64,000 nucleotides of DNA from Sphingobacterium micropteri (GTDB lineage Bacteria > Bacteroidota > Bacteroidia > Sphingobacteriales > Sphingobacteriaceae), in contig NZ_JACOIK010000003.1 in the NCBI RefSeq assembly GCF_014692515.1, positions 124,001-188,000 on the forward strand, given 5' to 3'. This document shows, piece after piece, positions 10,166-17,708 of this stretch (positions are counted from its first letter, which is position 1; each line of letters starts with the position of its first letter). The position numbers were made by a program, and so were the translations under genes. The notes beneath the pieces were generated by a model, which did not search any database, was not told the DNA's origin, and was given only the letters and a program-made list of their open reading frames with translations.

Positions 10166-11004
10166 TGAAGTATTCTTCGGTTACGTTTACTTCTTCCACC
10201 ATAGAGGATTGGCAGCGGGATCTGCTCATTGATTCTTTGGGAACGATTGGCTACGATACTTTTGAGCAGCTAGAGCAAGGATTTATAGCCTACATCCCCA
10301 CCGCTTCCCTGGATGTACAGGCATTGGAAACCATGTTGTTGCAGGAAGCTGTAGGTTTTGATATCCATTATACTATCAAAGAAATAGAAGATCAGAACTG
10401 GAATGAGTTATGGGAGAGTAATTTTCAGCCGATTATGGTGGATGATATATGTTACGTACGGGCCACCTTTCATACACCGAAACCGGATGCGCCTTACGAA
10501 ATTATCATAGACCCTAAAATGTCATTTGGAACTGGGCATCATCAAACAACCTCGATGATGCTCTCCTATATTTTAGAGAATGACTTCAAGGATAAAGAAG
10601 TGTTGGATATGGGATGCGGTACGGGGATTCTTGCTATATTGGCGGTCAAACGTGATGCGAAACATGTTCTGGCAGTAGACTATGATGAAGTTTGTGTAGA
10701 TAGCGTAAACGAAAATAAAATACGGAATAATATCGTGCCAATTAGTGCTGAATTAGGATCGGAGGAACGTATAGAGGGTAAGATGTTTGATATTATTCTC
10801 GCCAATATCAATCGTAATATCTTAATGGAACAACTAGACCAATATAGTTTAAGCACACAGTCTGGTGGAGAATTGTATATTAGCGGTTTCTATGATGGGG
10901 AAGATCTGGAAATGTTGATAGGAAGAGCGCGATCTGTTGGATTTGACTATCAGCATAAAAAAATGCAAGATAGATGGTGTGCAGCGAAGTTTATCAGGAA
11001 ATGA
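10165..11004 (+). CDS. prmA: Ribosomal protein L11 methyltransferase
   Basis: A 279-residue SAM-dependent enzyme that methylates ribosomal protein L11. An N-terminal substrate-recognition domain (about 1-110) precedes a Rossmann methyltransferase domain with the SAM motif VLDMGCGTGILAIL near 147 and the active-site motif LANINRNIL near 212 (family N-[IVL]-[VLI]). The FGTGHHQTT block near 120 is the family linker signature. It overlaps tpiA by one base. Confidence 0.96.
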   Translation: MKYSSVTFTSSTIEDWQRDLLIDSLGTIGYDTFEQLEQGFIAYIPTASLDVQALETMLLQEAVGFDIHYTIKEIEDQNWNELWESNFQPIMVDDICYVRATFHTPKPDAPYEIIIDPKMSFGTGHHQTTSMMLSYILENDFKDKEVLDMGCGTGILAILAVKRDAKHVLAVDYDEVCVDSVNENKIRNNIVPISAELGSEERIEGKMFDIILANINRNILMEQLDQYSLSTQSGGELYISGFYDGEDLEMLIGRARSVGFDYQHKKMQDRWCAAKFIRK

Positions 11005-11065
11005 TTGTACCGATGAGGGCGACTAAACCGACGGGTAAGATTTTGACTTTTTATTTTTAAGAAGC

Positions 11066-12436
11066 ATGCGAGTTCATTTTATAGCGATTGGCGGTGCGGT
11101 GATGCACAACTTGGCCATTTCATTGGCCGAACAGGGACATCAAGTGAGTGGATCTGATGACCAAGTTGTCGAGCCTTCAAAGTCCAGGCTCAAAAATGCA
11201 GGGCTTTTACCGAAAACGATGGGTTGGTTTCCGGAGAAAATAACGGAGGATATCGATGCCGTCATTCTAGGAATGCATGCTGAAAGTGATAATCCGGAAT
11301 TGCTTCGTGCACAAGAACTTAATATCAAAATATATTCTTTTCCAGAATTTATCTATGAGCAAAGCATGGATAAAATGCGAGTAGTTATTGCTGGAACGTA
11401 TGGCAAAACGACCATCATGAGTATGGTTATGCACGTGCTCAAAAAATTGAGACGTGATTTTGATTATCTCGTAGGTGCACAGTTGGAAGGGTTTGATTCG
11501 CTGGTAAAACTGACTGCCCATAATAAAATTATTTTATTGGAAGGAGACGAATATTATGCTTCTCCAATAGATCATCGTTCTAAGTTTCATCTTTTTCATC
11601 CTAATATCGCGTTAATCAGTGGGGTAGAATGGAACGAGAGCAGGGCAAATATGGGACAGGATGAGTATATTAAACAATTCGAAACATTTATAGATACTAT
11701 TGTCCCTAAAGGTACGCTAATTTACAACAAGGATAACCTGAATTTGGTGAAGATTGTGGAAGCGACTTCTGACTGTCCTATTAACCGACATGGTTATAAG
11801 CTGCCCGAATACTCTATTAATAAAGGCGTAACGTATCTTCATTTAGGTGAAAACCGTATTCCCTTACAAGTGTTCGGGAAATTAAACTTATCGAATATAG
11901 CAGGCGCATATACGGTATGTGAATGGCTGGGTATAAAGCGAGTTGATTTTTACGACGCAATCAAAGATTTTAGAAGCTCCATCCGCTATCTAGAGTTTGT
12001 GGCGAGCGATAACGAAAGTGTGGTATATCAAGACTTTCTATATTCCCCCTATAAGCTCCGAACGAGTATTCATGCGGTTAAAGAGCAATTTCCCGGTCAG
12101 GAGCTGGTAACCATTATTGAACTAAATGCCTATGATGTCATCAATAGAAGTTTTCTAGACACTTATCGGGAATCCATGAACGAGTCCGATTATGCAGTGA
12201 TCTTGATCAATAAAGACGTTATAAAGGAGAAAAATATATTAATAAGTAATTTAGAGTCGGAAATTCAACAGGTCTTTAATCATAAAAATCTCGTATTCTT
12301 GACGGACGTTTCTTCTTTAGAAATCTATTTAGATAAATTTAAGTCGTTGGGTTTTAATCTTTTATTTATGATTTCACCTGACCATAATAGTATGGATATT
12401 GTCAGTTTTGCAGATAAATTCCTTAAAAATTATTAA
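11066..12436 (+). CDS. mpl: UDP-N-acetylmuramate:L-alanyl-gamma-D-glutamyl-meso-diaminopimelate ligase
   Basis: A 456-residue Mur-ligase paralogue that reattaches recovered murein tripeptide to UDP-MurNAc in peptidoglycan recycling. The N-terminal Rossmann-like motif is HFIAIGGAVMHNLA (the Mpl and MurC type). The ATP P-loop is GTYGKTT near 110, and LLEGDEYYAS near 158 is the Mur central motif. The Mpl form differs from MurC in the AVMHNLA motif. It starts 62 bases after prmA and may be in the same transcript. Confidence 0.94.
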   Translation: MRVHFIAIGGAVMHNLAISLAEQGHQVSGSDDQVVEPSKSRLKNAGLLPKTMGWFPEKITEDIDAVILGMHAESDNPELLRAQELNIKIYSFPEFIYEQSMDKMRVVIAGTYGKTTIMSMVMHVLKKLRRDFDYLVGAQLEGFDSLVKLTAHNKIILLEGDEYYASPIDHRSKFHLFHPNIALISGVEWNESRANMGQDEYIKQFETFIDTIVPKGTLIYNKDNLNLVKIVEATSDCPINRHGYKLPEYSINKGVTYLHLGENRIPLQVFGKLNLSNIAGAYTVCEWLGIKRVDFYDAIKDFRSSIRYLEFVASDNESVVYQDFLYSPYKLRTSIHAVKEQFPGQELVTIIELNAYDVINRSFLDTYRESMNESDYAVILINKDVIKEKNILISNLESEIQQVFNHKNLVFLTDVSSLEIYLDKFKSLGFNLLFMISPDHNSMDIVSFADKFLKNY

Positions 12437-12440
12437 TTAT

Positions 12441-12471
12441 TCTGTAAAATGCTGTCTTTTTATTATTTTTG
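12441..12471 (+). promoter_or_regulatory. Candidate promoter of the Xre-family gene
   Basis: TATTTTTG (12464-12471) matches the -7 consensus TAnnTTTG. A weak -33 (TCTG, 12441-12444) lies 19 bases upstream. The predicted start is about 40 bases before the gene at 12517. Confidence 0.45.
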
Positions 12472-12516
12472 GAAGAGAGAGAATTATCCGATTGAAAAAG
12501 ATAGCAACTACCAGAA

Positions 12517-12846
12517 ATGAATGCACTAGGAAAGAAAATTCGTCTGTTAAGACATCAAAAAGGATGGAGTCAGGAAGATGTAGCCAAACGTTTGGACATT
12601 TCAATTCCTGCCTTTTCGAAAATTGAAACAGGTATTACTGACGTAAACTTATCCAGATTGAACCAGATTTCCAAACTATTTGGTATGTCATTGGTTCAGT
12701 TATTGTCTACATCGGATTCGGAAGAAGATCGACAGGCACAAGATGAAATTGAGGAGCTGAATAGCAAACTGCAAGTTCGGGAGGCTGAAGTAATAGAGTT
12801 ACAAAAGAAGGTTATCGAGCTATACGAACAGCTTCATAAAAAGTAA
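12517..12846 (+). CDS. Xre-family DNA-binding protein with C-terminal coiled coil
   Basis: A 109-residue protein with a Cro/C1-type helix-turn-helix (about 5-62; GWSQEDVAKRLDISIPAFSKIETG is the helix 2-3 region) and a charged heptad-rich helix (about 70-107, EEIEELNSKL...ELYEQLHKK) that probably forms a dimerization coiled coil. It is likely a transcriptional regulator, but its target is not evident. It lies behind mpl with its own probable promoter and a strong terminator. It is not next to a toxin gene, so an antitoxin role is not supported. Confidence 0.85.
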   Translation: MNALGKKIRLLRHQKGWSQEDVAKRLDISIPAFSKIETGITDVNLSRLNQISKLFGMSLVQLLSTSDSEEDRQAQDEIEELNSKLQVREAEVIELQKKVIELYEQLHKK

Positions 12847-12866
12847 TTTAGGGATTTTGATTTATT

Positions 12867-12900
12867 AAAAAAGAGAGCATAACACTATGCTCTCTTTTTT
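12867..12900. terminator. Bidirectional terminator hairpin
   Basis: A perfect 15-bp stem: 12867-12881 pairs with 12886-12900 around the loop ACAC. A-run and T-run flanks let it terminate the Xre gene (+) and the acidic small gene (-). Confidence 0.85.
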
Positions 12901-12925
12901 TGATTCATATATGAATCTTCATCCA

Positions 12926-13087
12926 TTAAAAATCATCGTCATCATCGTCAAAATCGCCAAATTCTTCGATAGAATCCATCTCATCTAATTCGAAATCGTC
13001 ATCATAGACATCATCCGCATCATCTTCCGGACCGTTAAAATTGATAATTTCTTCAACCAAAACCTCATTTTCTGCCGCTACCATCAT
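12926..13087 (-). CDS. Small highly acidic protein, function unknown
   Basis: A 53-codon ORF running from ATG ATG at 13087 to TAA at 12926. The first ~19 residues form a hydrophobic/acidic helix (VLVEEIINF); the rest is dominated by Asp and Glu and ends in six consecutive Asp then Phe. I do not recognise a family. It lies in the only sizeable gap between the Xre gene and scpB, has a terminator just behind its stop, and follows mqnC-scpB on the same strand at 139 bases. An acidic-tail protein could act as a nucleic-acid mimic or bind basic partners, but that is speculation. The coding call rests on the coherent composition and the terminator; low-complexity GAT/GAC repeats make chance ORFs easier, so confidence is moderate. 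Confidence 0.6.
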   Translation of the reverse strand: MMVAAENEVLVEEIINFNGPEDDADDVYDDDFELDEMDSIEEFGDFDDDDDDF

Positions 13088-13226
13088 AGTCTTGTCGTGT
13101 TAATAAATGATAAATCTATTGTTTGTTACCGACCGTAAAAATAATCAAGAATCTTCTAACTTGAAATTTTTTTTGTTTTTTTATCGCTTGTCAGCCAGTG
13201 AGTTAAAATGAGAATACGTGATTAAG

Positions 13227-13787
13227 CTATTTTCTCGCTTCACCTATACTATTATCTTCCGCAATAATGTCTTTCAACTGCGGTAAATCTTTAACCGACT
13301 TGATGCCGAAGTGCTGCATAAATTGCCCACTAGTTGCGTATAGCAGGGGTTTACCAATAGTTTCTGCTTTTCCTATAATTTCGATGAGATTCTTTTCCAA
13401 CAACCGTTGAATGGAGTAATCACAGTTCACACCCCGAATTTGCTCCACCTCCAATTTGGTGATAGGCTGTCGATAGGCAATGATAGACAATGTTTCCAAA
13501 GCTGCTTGGCTAAGTTTCTTTTTGTCCTTATGTGCTTGAAGTTGGTTGACAGCTTCGTGGTACTTTTCTTTCGTCAAAAACTGGTAATGGTTACCAAAAA
13601 TTTGAAGGCTGAAGATTTGGTCTTCATCATCGTATTTTTCTGTGATTTTTTTTAATAGATCTAATACCTCCTGTTTAGTGATGTCGATGGCTAATGCATC
13701 TTTAAGTACCTGCTTCAGATCATTGGCATTAATGCCCTCTTCGGATGCGAAAATAATAGCCTCTATATTTAACAATATATCCTTCAT
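13227..13787 (-). CDS. scpB: Segregation and condensation protein B
   Basis: A 186-residue protein of the kleisin-associated ScpB family: tandem winged helices that bind ScpA and SMC in chromosome condensation. Family features seen are the opening LNIEAIIFASEEGI, LSQAALETLSIIAYRQPITKLEVEQIRGVNCD near 93-125, and LLEKNLIEIIGKAETIGKPLLYATS near 133-157. It begins 28 bases after mqnC on the same strand. Confidence 0.95.
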   Translation of the reverse strand: MKDILLNIEAIIFASEEGINANDLKQVLKDALAIDITKQEVLDLLKKITEKYDDEDQIFSLQIFGNHYQFLTKEKYHEAVNQLQAHKDKKKLSQAALETLSIIAYRQPITKLEVEQIRGVNCDYSIQRLLEKNLIEIIGKAETIGKPLLYATSGQFMQHFGIKSVKDLPQLKDIIAEDNSIGEARK

Positions 13788-13815
13788 CCTTCTTCTCTTT
13801 TATCTCTCTAACTAT

Positions 13816-14937
13816 TTAGTAATTAATGACTTGTTCTTCCATCTGCGGCAGTTCCCGGAAATCATATTTCTGCGTACGTAATTGTGGCTCGAACCCAGCT
13901 TCCCGAATAGCTTCCTGTATAGATGTCGATGTGAAACGATGCGGTGCGCCCGCAGCGGAAACCACATTTTCCTCTATCATAATGGAACCGAAATCATTTG
14001 CCCCTGCATGTAAACACAGCTGTGCCGTTTTCTTTCCTACGGTTAGCCAGGAGGCTTGTATATTCTTGATATTGGGAAGCATAATACGGCTCAATGCAAT
14101 CATCCGAATATATTCTTCACCACTCACATTGTTGGTGATGCCCCGTAGTCGTTTTAACAAGGTGCCATCATCTTGGAAAGGCCAAGGTATAAAGGCAATG
14201 AATCCATAAGCGTCCGCAGGTTTTTCGTGTTGAACTTCGCGAATCCACACTAAATGTTCAAAACGTTCTTCTATGGTTTCAATATGACCGAACATCATAG
14301 TAGCAGATGTGGGTAGGTTGACTTGATGCGCAGCACGCATCACGTCTAGCCATTCTTGTCCACCGCATTTGCCTTTTGAAATTAATCTTCGTACTCGATC
14401 GTTCAGTATTTCTGCGCCGGCTCCCGGCAACGAGTCCAATCCCGATGCTTTCAATGCCCGAAGTACTTCAATATGGGATAATCCTTCTAATTTTGCGATA
14501 TGTGCAACCTCCGGAGGACCGAGGGAATGTAGCTTGAGGGTTGGGTAGAGTTCTTTGAGTTGCTTGAACAATGTTGTGTAAAACTCCAGACCCAAATCAG
14601 GATGGTGTCCACCTTGTAAAAGTAGTTGGTCGCCGCCATAGCGGAATGTTTCTTCGATTTTCTGTTTGTACGTTTCGATATCTGTGATATAACTATCTTC
14701 ATGGCCCGGACGACGAAAGAAATTACAAAATTTGCAGTTTGCAATACAAACATTGGTCGTATTGACATTGCGATCAATCTGCCAGGTAACCTTGCCATGC
14801 GGAACTTGTATTTTTCGCAACGCATTAGCCACATAGGTCAAATCCGCCGTCGCAGCATTCCGGTATAAATACATACCCTCTTCCTTGGATAGGAATTCAA
14901 AATTAAGCGCGCGCTCAAGTAATTTGTCTACATTCAT
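13816..14937 (-). CDS. mqnC: Cyclic dehypoxanthinyl futalosine synthase (radical SAM)
   Basis: A 373-residue radical SAM enzyme that cyclizes dehypoxanthine futalosine in the futalosine route to menaquinone. The iron-sulfur cluster cysteines are Cys64, Cys68 and Cys71 in VCIANCKFCNF. GLDSLPGAGAEIL and PTSATMMFGHIET are characteristic of MqnC rather than MqnE or CofH, and the length fits. The reading frame extends to an in-frame TTG at 14946, but the ATG at 14937 is preferred: a TATCTTTG promoter element lies at 14945-14952 and the ATG product starts MNVDKLLERAL, as expected for the family. scpB follows. Confidence 0.92.
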   Translation of the reverse strand: MNVDKLLERALNFEFLSKEEGMYLYRNAATADLTYVANALRKIQVPHGKVTWQIDRNVNTTNVCIANCKFCNFFRRPGHEDSYITDIETYKQKIEETFRYGGDQLLLQGGHHPDLGLEFYTTLFKQLKELYPTLKLHSLGPPEVAHIAKLEGLSHIEVLRALKASGLDSLPGAGAEILNDRVRRLISKGKCGGQEWLDVMRAAHQVNLPTSATMMFGHIETIEERFEHLVWIREVQHEKPADAYGFIAFIPWPFQDDGTLLKRLRGITNNVSGEEYIRMIALSRIMLPNIKNIQASWLTVGKKTAQLCLHAGANDFGSIMIEENVVSAAGAPHRFTSTSIQEAIREAGFEPQLRTQKYDFRELPQMEEQVINY

Positions 14938-14944
14938 TATCAAC

Positions 14945-14952
14945 AAAGATAC
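14945..14952 (-). promoter_or_regulatory. Candidate -7 element of mqnC
   Basis: TATCTTTG on the minus strand matches TAnnTTTG, but the -33 is not clear. The start site would fall only a few bases before ATG 14937, implying a nearly leaderless mRNA. Confidence 0.5.
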
Positions 14953-15063
14953 ATAGGATTTTTATTTTTTTAACGAAAGGTTTATACCGCTGATAAACTA
15001 TTCTTACAAAATATTGTTATATTTATTTGAAAAACGAATTTAAAATCTTAAAACATCTATAAT

Positions 15064-15336
15064 ATGGAACTAACACATGTAGCAGATAGTGGACGATGGC
15101 TTGCTGTAAATGATGAAATACAGATTGGGGAGCTGATATATCAAGTGGAGGATAATGTTATGACGATTTCTCATGCCGAGGTTGAACCTTTCTATCGTGG
15201 AAATAAAATTGCGGAGGAGCTTGTGTTGGCAGCGATTCGTCAAGCACGGGAGAATGCCTGGAAAGTAGTTCCGGCTTGTTCGTTTGCAAAAACGGTATTT
15301 GAACGATACCCCGGCGAACGGGATGTGTTAGCGTAG
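15064..15336 (+). CDS. Small GNAT-family (YidJ/Gcn5-like) N-acetyltransferase
   Basis: A 90-residue minimal acetyltransferase domain of the Acetyltransf_CG type. The acetyl-CoA loop is represented by VEPFYRGNKIAEELVLAAIRQARE (about 41-64), and VVPACSFAKTVFERYP (about 68-83) is the typical C-terminal block. The substrate is unknown. It converges with the TSUP permease gene. Confidence 0.85.
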   Translation: MELTHVADSGRWLAVNDEIQIGELIYQVEDNVMTISHAEVEPFYRGNKIAEELVLAAIRQARENAWKVVPACSFAKTVFERYPGERDVLA

Positions 15337-15371
15337 TGAGTGATGAGAAAGTTGGAGCGGTGTTTTCAAAA

Positions 15372-16136
15372 TCACAAAACAATCAATAATATCGCCGAAA
15401 TAACGACTAATGTCATAATGAGTATGCGAAATTTCTTCTCTGGAAGAATCTTAACAATTTTTATACCGATGTAACCGCCCAGCAGAATGAAAGGGATAGC
15501 GAATAAGTTGAGATAAAATCCTGCCCAGGTAAGGTTATGCCAAACGAAAGCCTGCAATGGGATTTTTGTGAAATTCAAAAGCATAATGAACCAGGCAGAA
15601 GTAGCCGCAAAGCTGATTTTGTTTAGCCGTTTAGAAAGCATATAAACGGATAGCGCCGGGCCAGCAGCATTACCTATCATTGTCGAAAAACCGAGGATAA
15701 AACCAAACACAGGGGAATACCATCGGTTTTTCGTCAGTTTATCCTGTTTCTGTTGGGATGTTTTTCCCAGCCAGATCATAATACCTACCCCCACGATAAT
15801 ACAGATACCAATAAGCAGTTTAAATACTTTATCATCGATATAATTACCGAGAAGTAACCCAACAATCAGCCCAAAGAGGGAAGCAGGCAATAGTTTTTTT
15901 ACTTCTCCCCAAAGAAATTCTTTCCGGTAATAAATAACAGCGACGAGATCGGCGATACAAAGTAGAATCAATACGATGCCAGTCGAATACTTTGCGCCGA
16001 ATAAGAAAGCAAATAACGGTACAGCTAATGTTCCAATATTTTGGATGCCTGTTTTCGACATACCTATTAGCACGGCACATACAAAATACAATGCCCACCC
16101 GACTGGTGAGGAAAGGAGTTGCAGTGCTTCGTTCAT
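15372..16136 (-). CDS. TSUP-family (TauE/SafE) permease
   Basis: A 254-residue integral membrane protein with about eight hydrophobic segments and the duplicated motif pattern of TSUP transporters (GMSKTGIQNIGTLAVPLFAFLFGAK near 24; GFILGFSTMIGNAAGPALSVYML near 149). Family members move sulfite, sulfonates or other organic anions; the substrate here is not known. Its ATG lies 3 bases after the HAD gene stop, so kdsB-HAD-TSUP probably form one transcript. Confidence 0.88.
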   Translation of the reverse strand: MNEALQLLSSPVGWALYFVCAVLIGMSKTGIQNIGTLAVPLFAFLFGAKYSTGIVLILLCIADLVAVIYYRKEFLWGEVKKLLPASLFGLIVGLLLGNYIDDKVFKLLIGICIIVGVGIMIWLGKTSQQKQDKLTKNRWYSPVFGFILGFSTMIGNAAGPALSVYMLSKRLNKISFAATSAWFIMLLNFTKIPLQAFVWHNLTWAGFYLNLFAIPFILLGGYIGIKIVKILPEKKFRILIMTLVVISAILLIVL

Positions 16137-16139
16137 GAA

Positions 16140-16799
16140 CTAGCTTTTCAATAAATCCAATACGCGTTCGGCGTCGATTTCACTATAATCGTGAATATAA
16201 AGAGAACAAGGCGGCAATTCTTCTTTCCGGTGGGAGCTCAATACACCAACCACTTTCATTCCCGCATTTCGTGCAGCAGTGACACCTGAAAAAGAATCTT
16301 CAAAGACAACGCAGGCACTCGGCGGTACGCCTAGTTTATCAGCAGATTTTAAATAGACCTCAGGATGCGGTTTATGCTGCGTGACATTTTCACTAGCCAA
16401 TAACGACTCCATTCTAGTTTCAATCTTTAATTCATCAACAATCAATTTTAGATTGGCTAAGGGGGCAGAAGTAGCCACTGCCGTTTTAAATCCTTTTGAT
16501 TTTAAATCGTCCAGAAATGTTAAGTAATGGGGTAATGGATCTATTTCTTGTTTATAGATTTCCCGAAAAAGGGATTCTTTTTCGTTTTCCAATTGCGCTA
16601 ACTCTTCCCCTGTGATCGTTCTTTTGAAGAAATGGGTCATAATATAACTATTATGTTTCCCATACATGTGTTCTTCAAATTCCTTTTCGGTATAGGGAAT
16701 TTTATATTTATCAAAAAAATGTTCGAATGCTTTCGCATGGAAGGGATTTGTATGGCAAATTACCCCATCCATGTCAAATATCACAGCAAATGATTCCAT
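16140..16799 (-). CDS. HAD-superfamily hydrolase, beta-phosphoglucomutase-like
   Basis: A 219-residue phosphatase or phosphomutase. HAD motif I is IFDMDGVICHT (nucleophile Asp9, acid/base Asp11), motif II is TSAP near 115, motif III is Lys near 145 (HKPHPEVYLK), and motif IV is VVFEDSFSGVTAARNAGM near 166. The cap position fits subfamily IA (beta-PGM and DOG phosphatase like). The substrate is not known. The association with kdsB might be functional, since Kdo synthesis needs a phosphatase, but the KdsC family looks different. Confidence 0.88.
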   Translation of the reverse strand: MESFAVIFDMDGVICHTNPFHAKAFEHFFDKYKIPYTEKEFEEHMYGKHNSYIMTHFFKRTITGEELAQLENEKESLFREIYKQEIDPLPHYLTFLDDLKSKGFKTAVATSAPLANLKLIVDELKIETRMESLLASENVTQHKPHPEVYLKSADKLGVPPSACVVFEDSFSGVTAARNAGMKVVGVLSSHRKEELPPCSLYIHDYSEIDAERVLDLLKS

Positions 16800-16816
16800 G
16801 CAGCAAAGATACAGTT

Positions 16817-17560
16817 TTATTGACTAAAAAACTTCCTTTTGATAAGCGCAATATCTTCGGGATGATCAACAGCTATCGTGTCGAATTCGGTTTCGGCGAT
16901 TTTGATTCTATAACCATTTTCCAACCACCGTAATTGTTCCAATCCTTCTGCCTTTTCGTAAGACGATACGGGTAGTTTCGTGATCTCCTTTAGGATGTCG
17001 ACTTGATAACCATATATACCAATATGTTTGAAATAAGTATAAGCCTTTAGCCAGTCTTCTCGTTGCGTGTCTCGTTGAAAGGGGATAGTCTGCCGCGAAA
17101 AATACAAAGCTTCTTTTCTGGCGTTCACGACTACCTTGGGCGTACTTTCATTAAAGAGATCATCGGGATTATCTATTTTCTTGATCAAGGTTCCGATTTC
17201 GGTTGATGCATCTTGAAAAAGGTTACTCAGCAGCTCAATCTGCAAAGGGCTTATAAAAGGTTCATCACCTTGAATATTAATGGCCACATCGAAGCCACTT
17301 ATTTTTGAAACCACCTCAGCACAGCGATCGGTTCCAGATTGATGCGTCGAAGATGTCATGATTACATTTCCGGCAAATGAGCGCACATGCTCCTCAATTC
17401 TGGTGTCGTCCGTAGCGACAATGACTTCCGAAAGACCAGCGCAACCCTTTACCTGTTCATAGACACGTTGTATCATGGATTTGCCACTAATATCAACCAA
17501 CGGTTTTCCCGGAAATCGGGAGGATTCATACCTGGCTGGGATAATTCCGATTGTTCTCAT
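16817..17560 (-). CDS. kdsB: 3-deoxy-manno-octulosonate cytidylyltransferase (CMP-Kdo synthetase)
   Basis: A 247-residue enzyme that activates Kdo with CTP for lipopolysaccharide inner-core synthesis. The N-terminal nucleotide-binding motif IGIIPARYESSRFPGKPL is diagnostic, with VATDD near 50 and INIQGDEPFI near 97. The frame extends to TTG 17566; ATG 17560 gives the expected MRTIGIIPAR start and is preferred. The HAD gene follows after 17 bases. Confidence 0.97.
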   Translation of the reverse strand: MRTIGIIPARYESSRFPGKPLVDISGKSMIQRVYEQVKGCAGLSEVIVATDDTRIEEHVRSFAGNVIMTSSTHQSGTDRCAEVVSKISGFDVAINIQGDEPFISPLQIELLSNLFQDASTEIGTLIKKIDNPDDLFNESTPKVVVNARKEALYFSRQTIPFQRDTQREDWLKAYTYFKHIGIYGYQVDILKEITKLPVSSYEKAEGLEQLRWLENGYRIKIAETEFDTIAVDHPEDIALIKRKFFSQ

Positions 17561-17708
17561 GTCCAAAGTAAGTCATTACTTTGTTTACCTCAAAAAAAAT
17601 AATCAAAATTTCCTTCACATCAATGCACCGTTCGTGTTGGAAGAAAGACTATTTCTGTGGCGAATACACGGATCGTAATAAACATGATTAAACTTTTTTT
17701 CAAAAAAA

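Noticed and set aside
12517-12846. Xre protein as an antitoxin
   Set aside because: No small toxin-like gene is adjacent; the gene stands alone between mpl and a terminator.
15035-15042. TTTATTTG as the -7 element of the small acetyltransferase gene
   Set aside because: The first two bases are TT rather than TA, and there is no -33 at the right distance.
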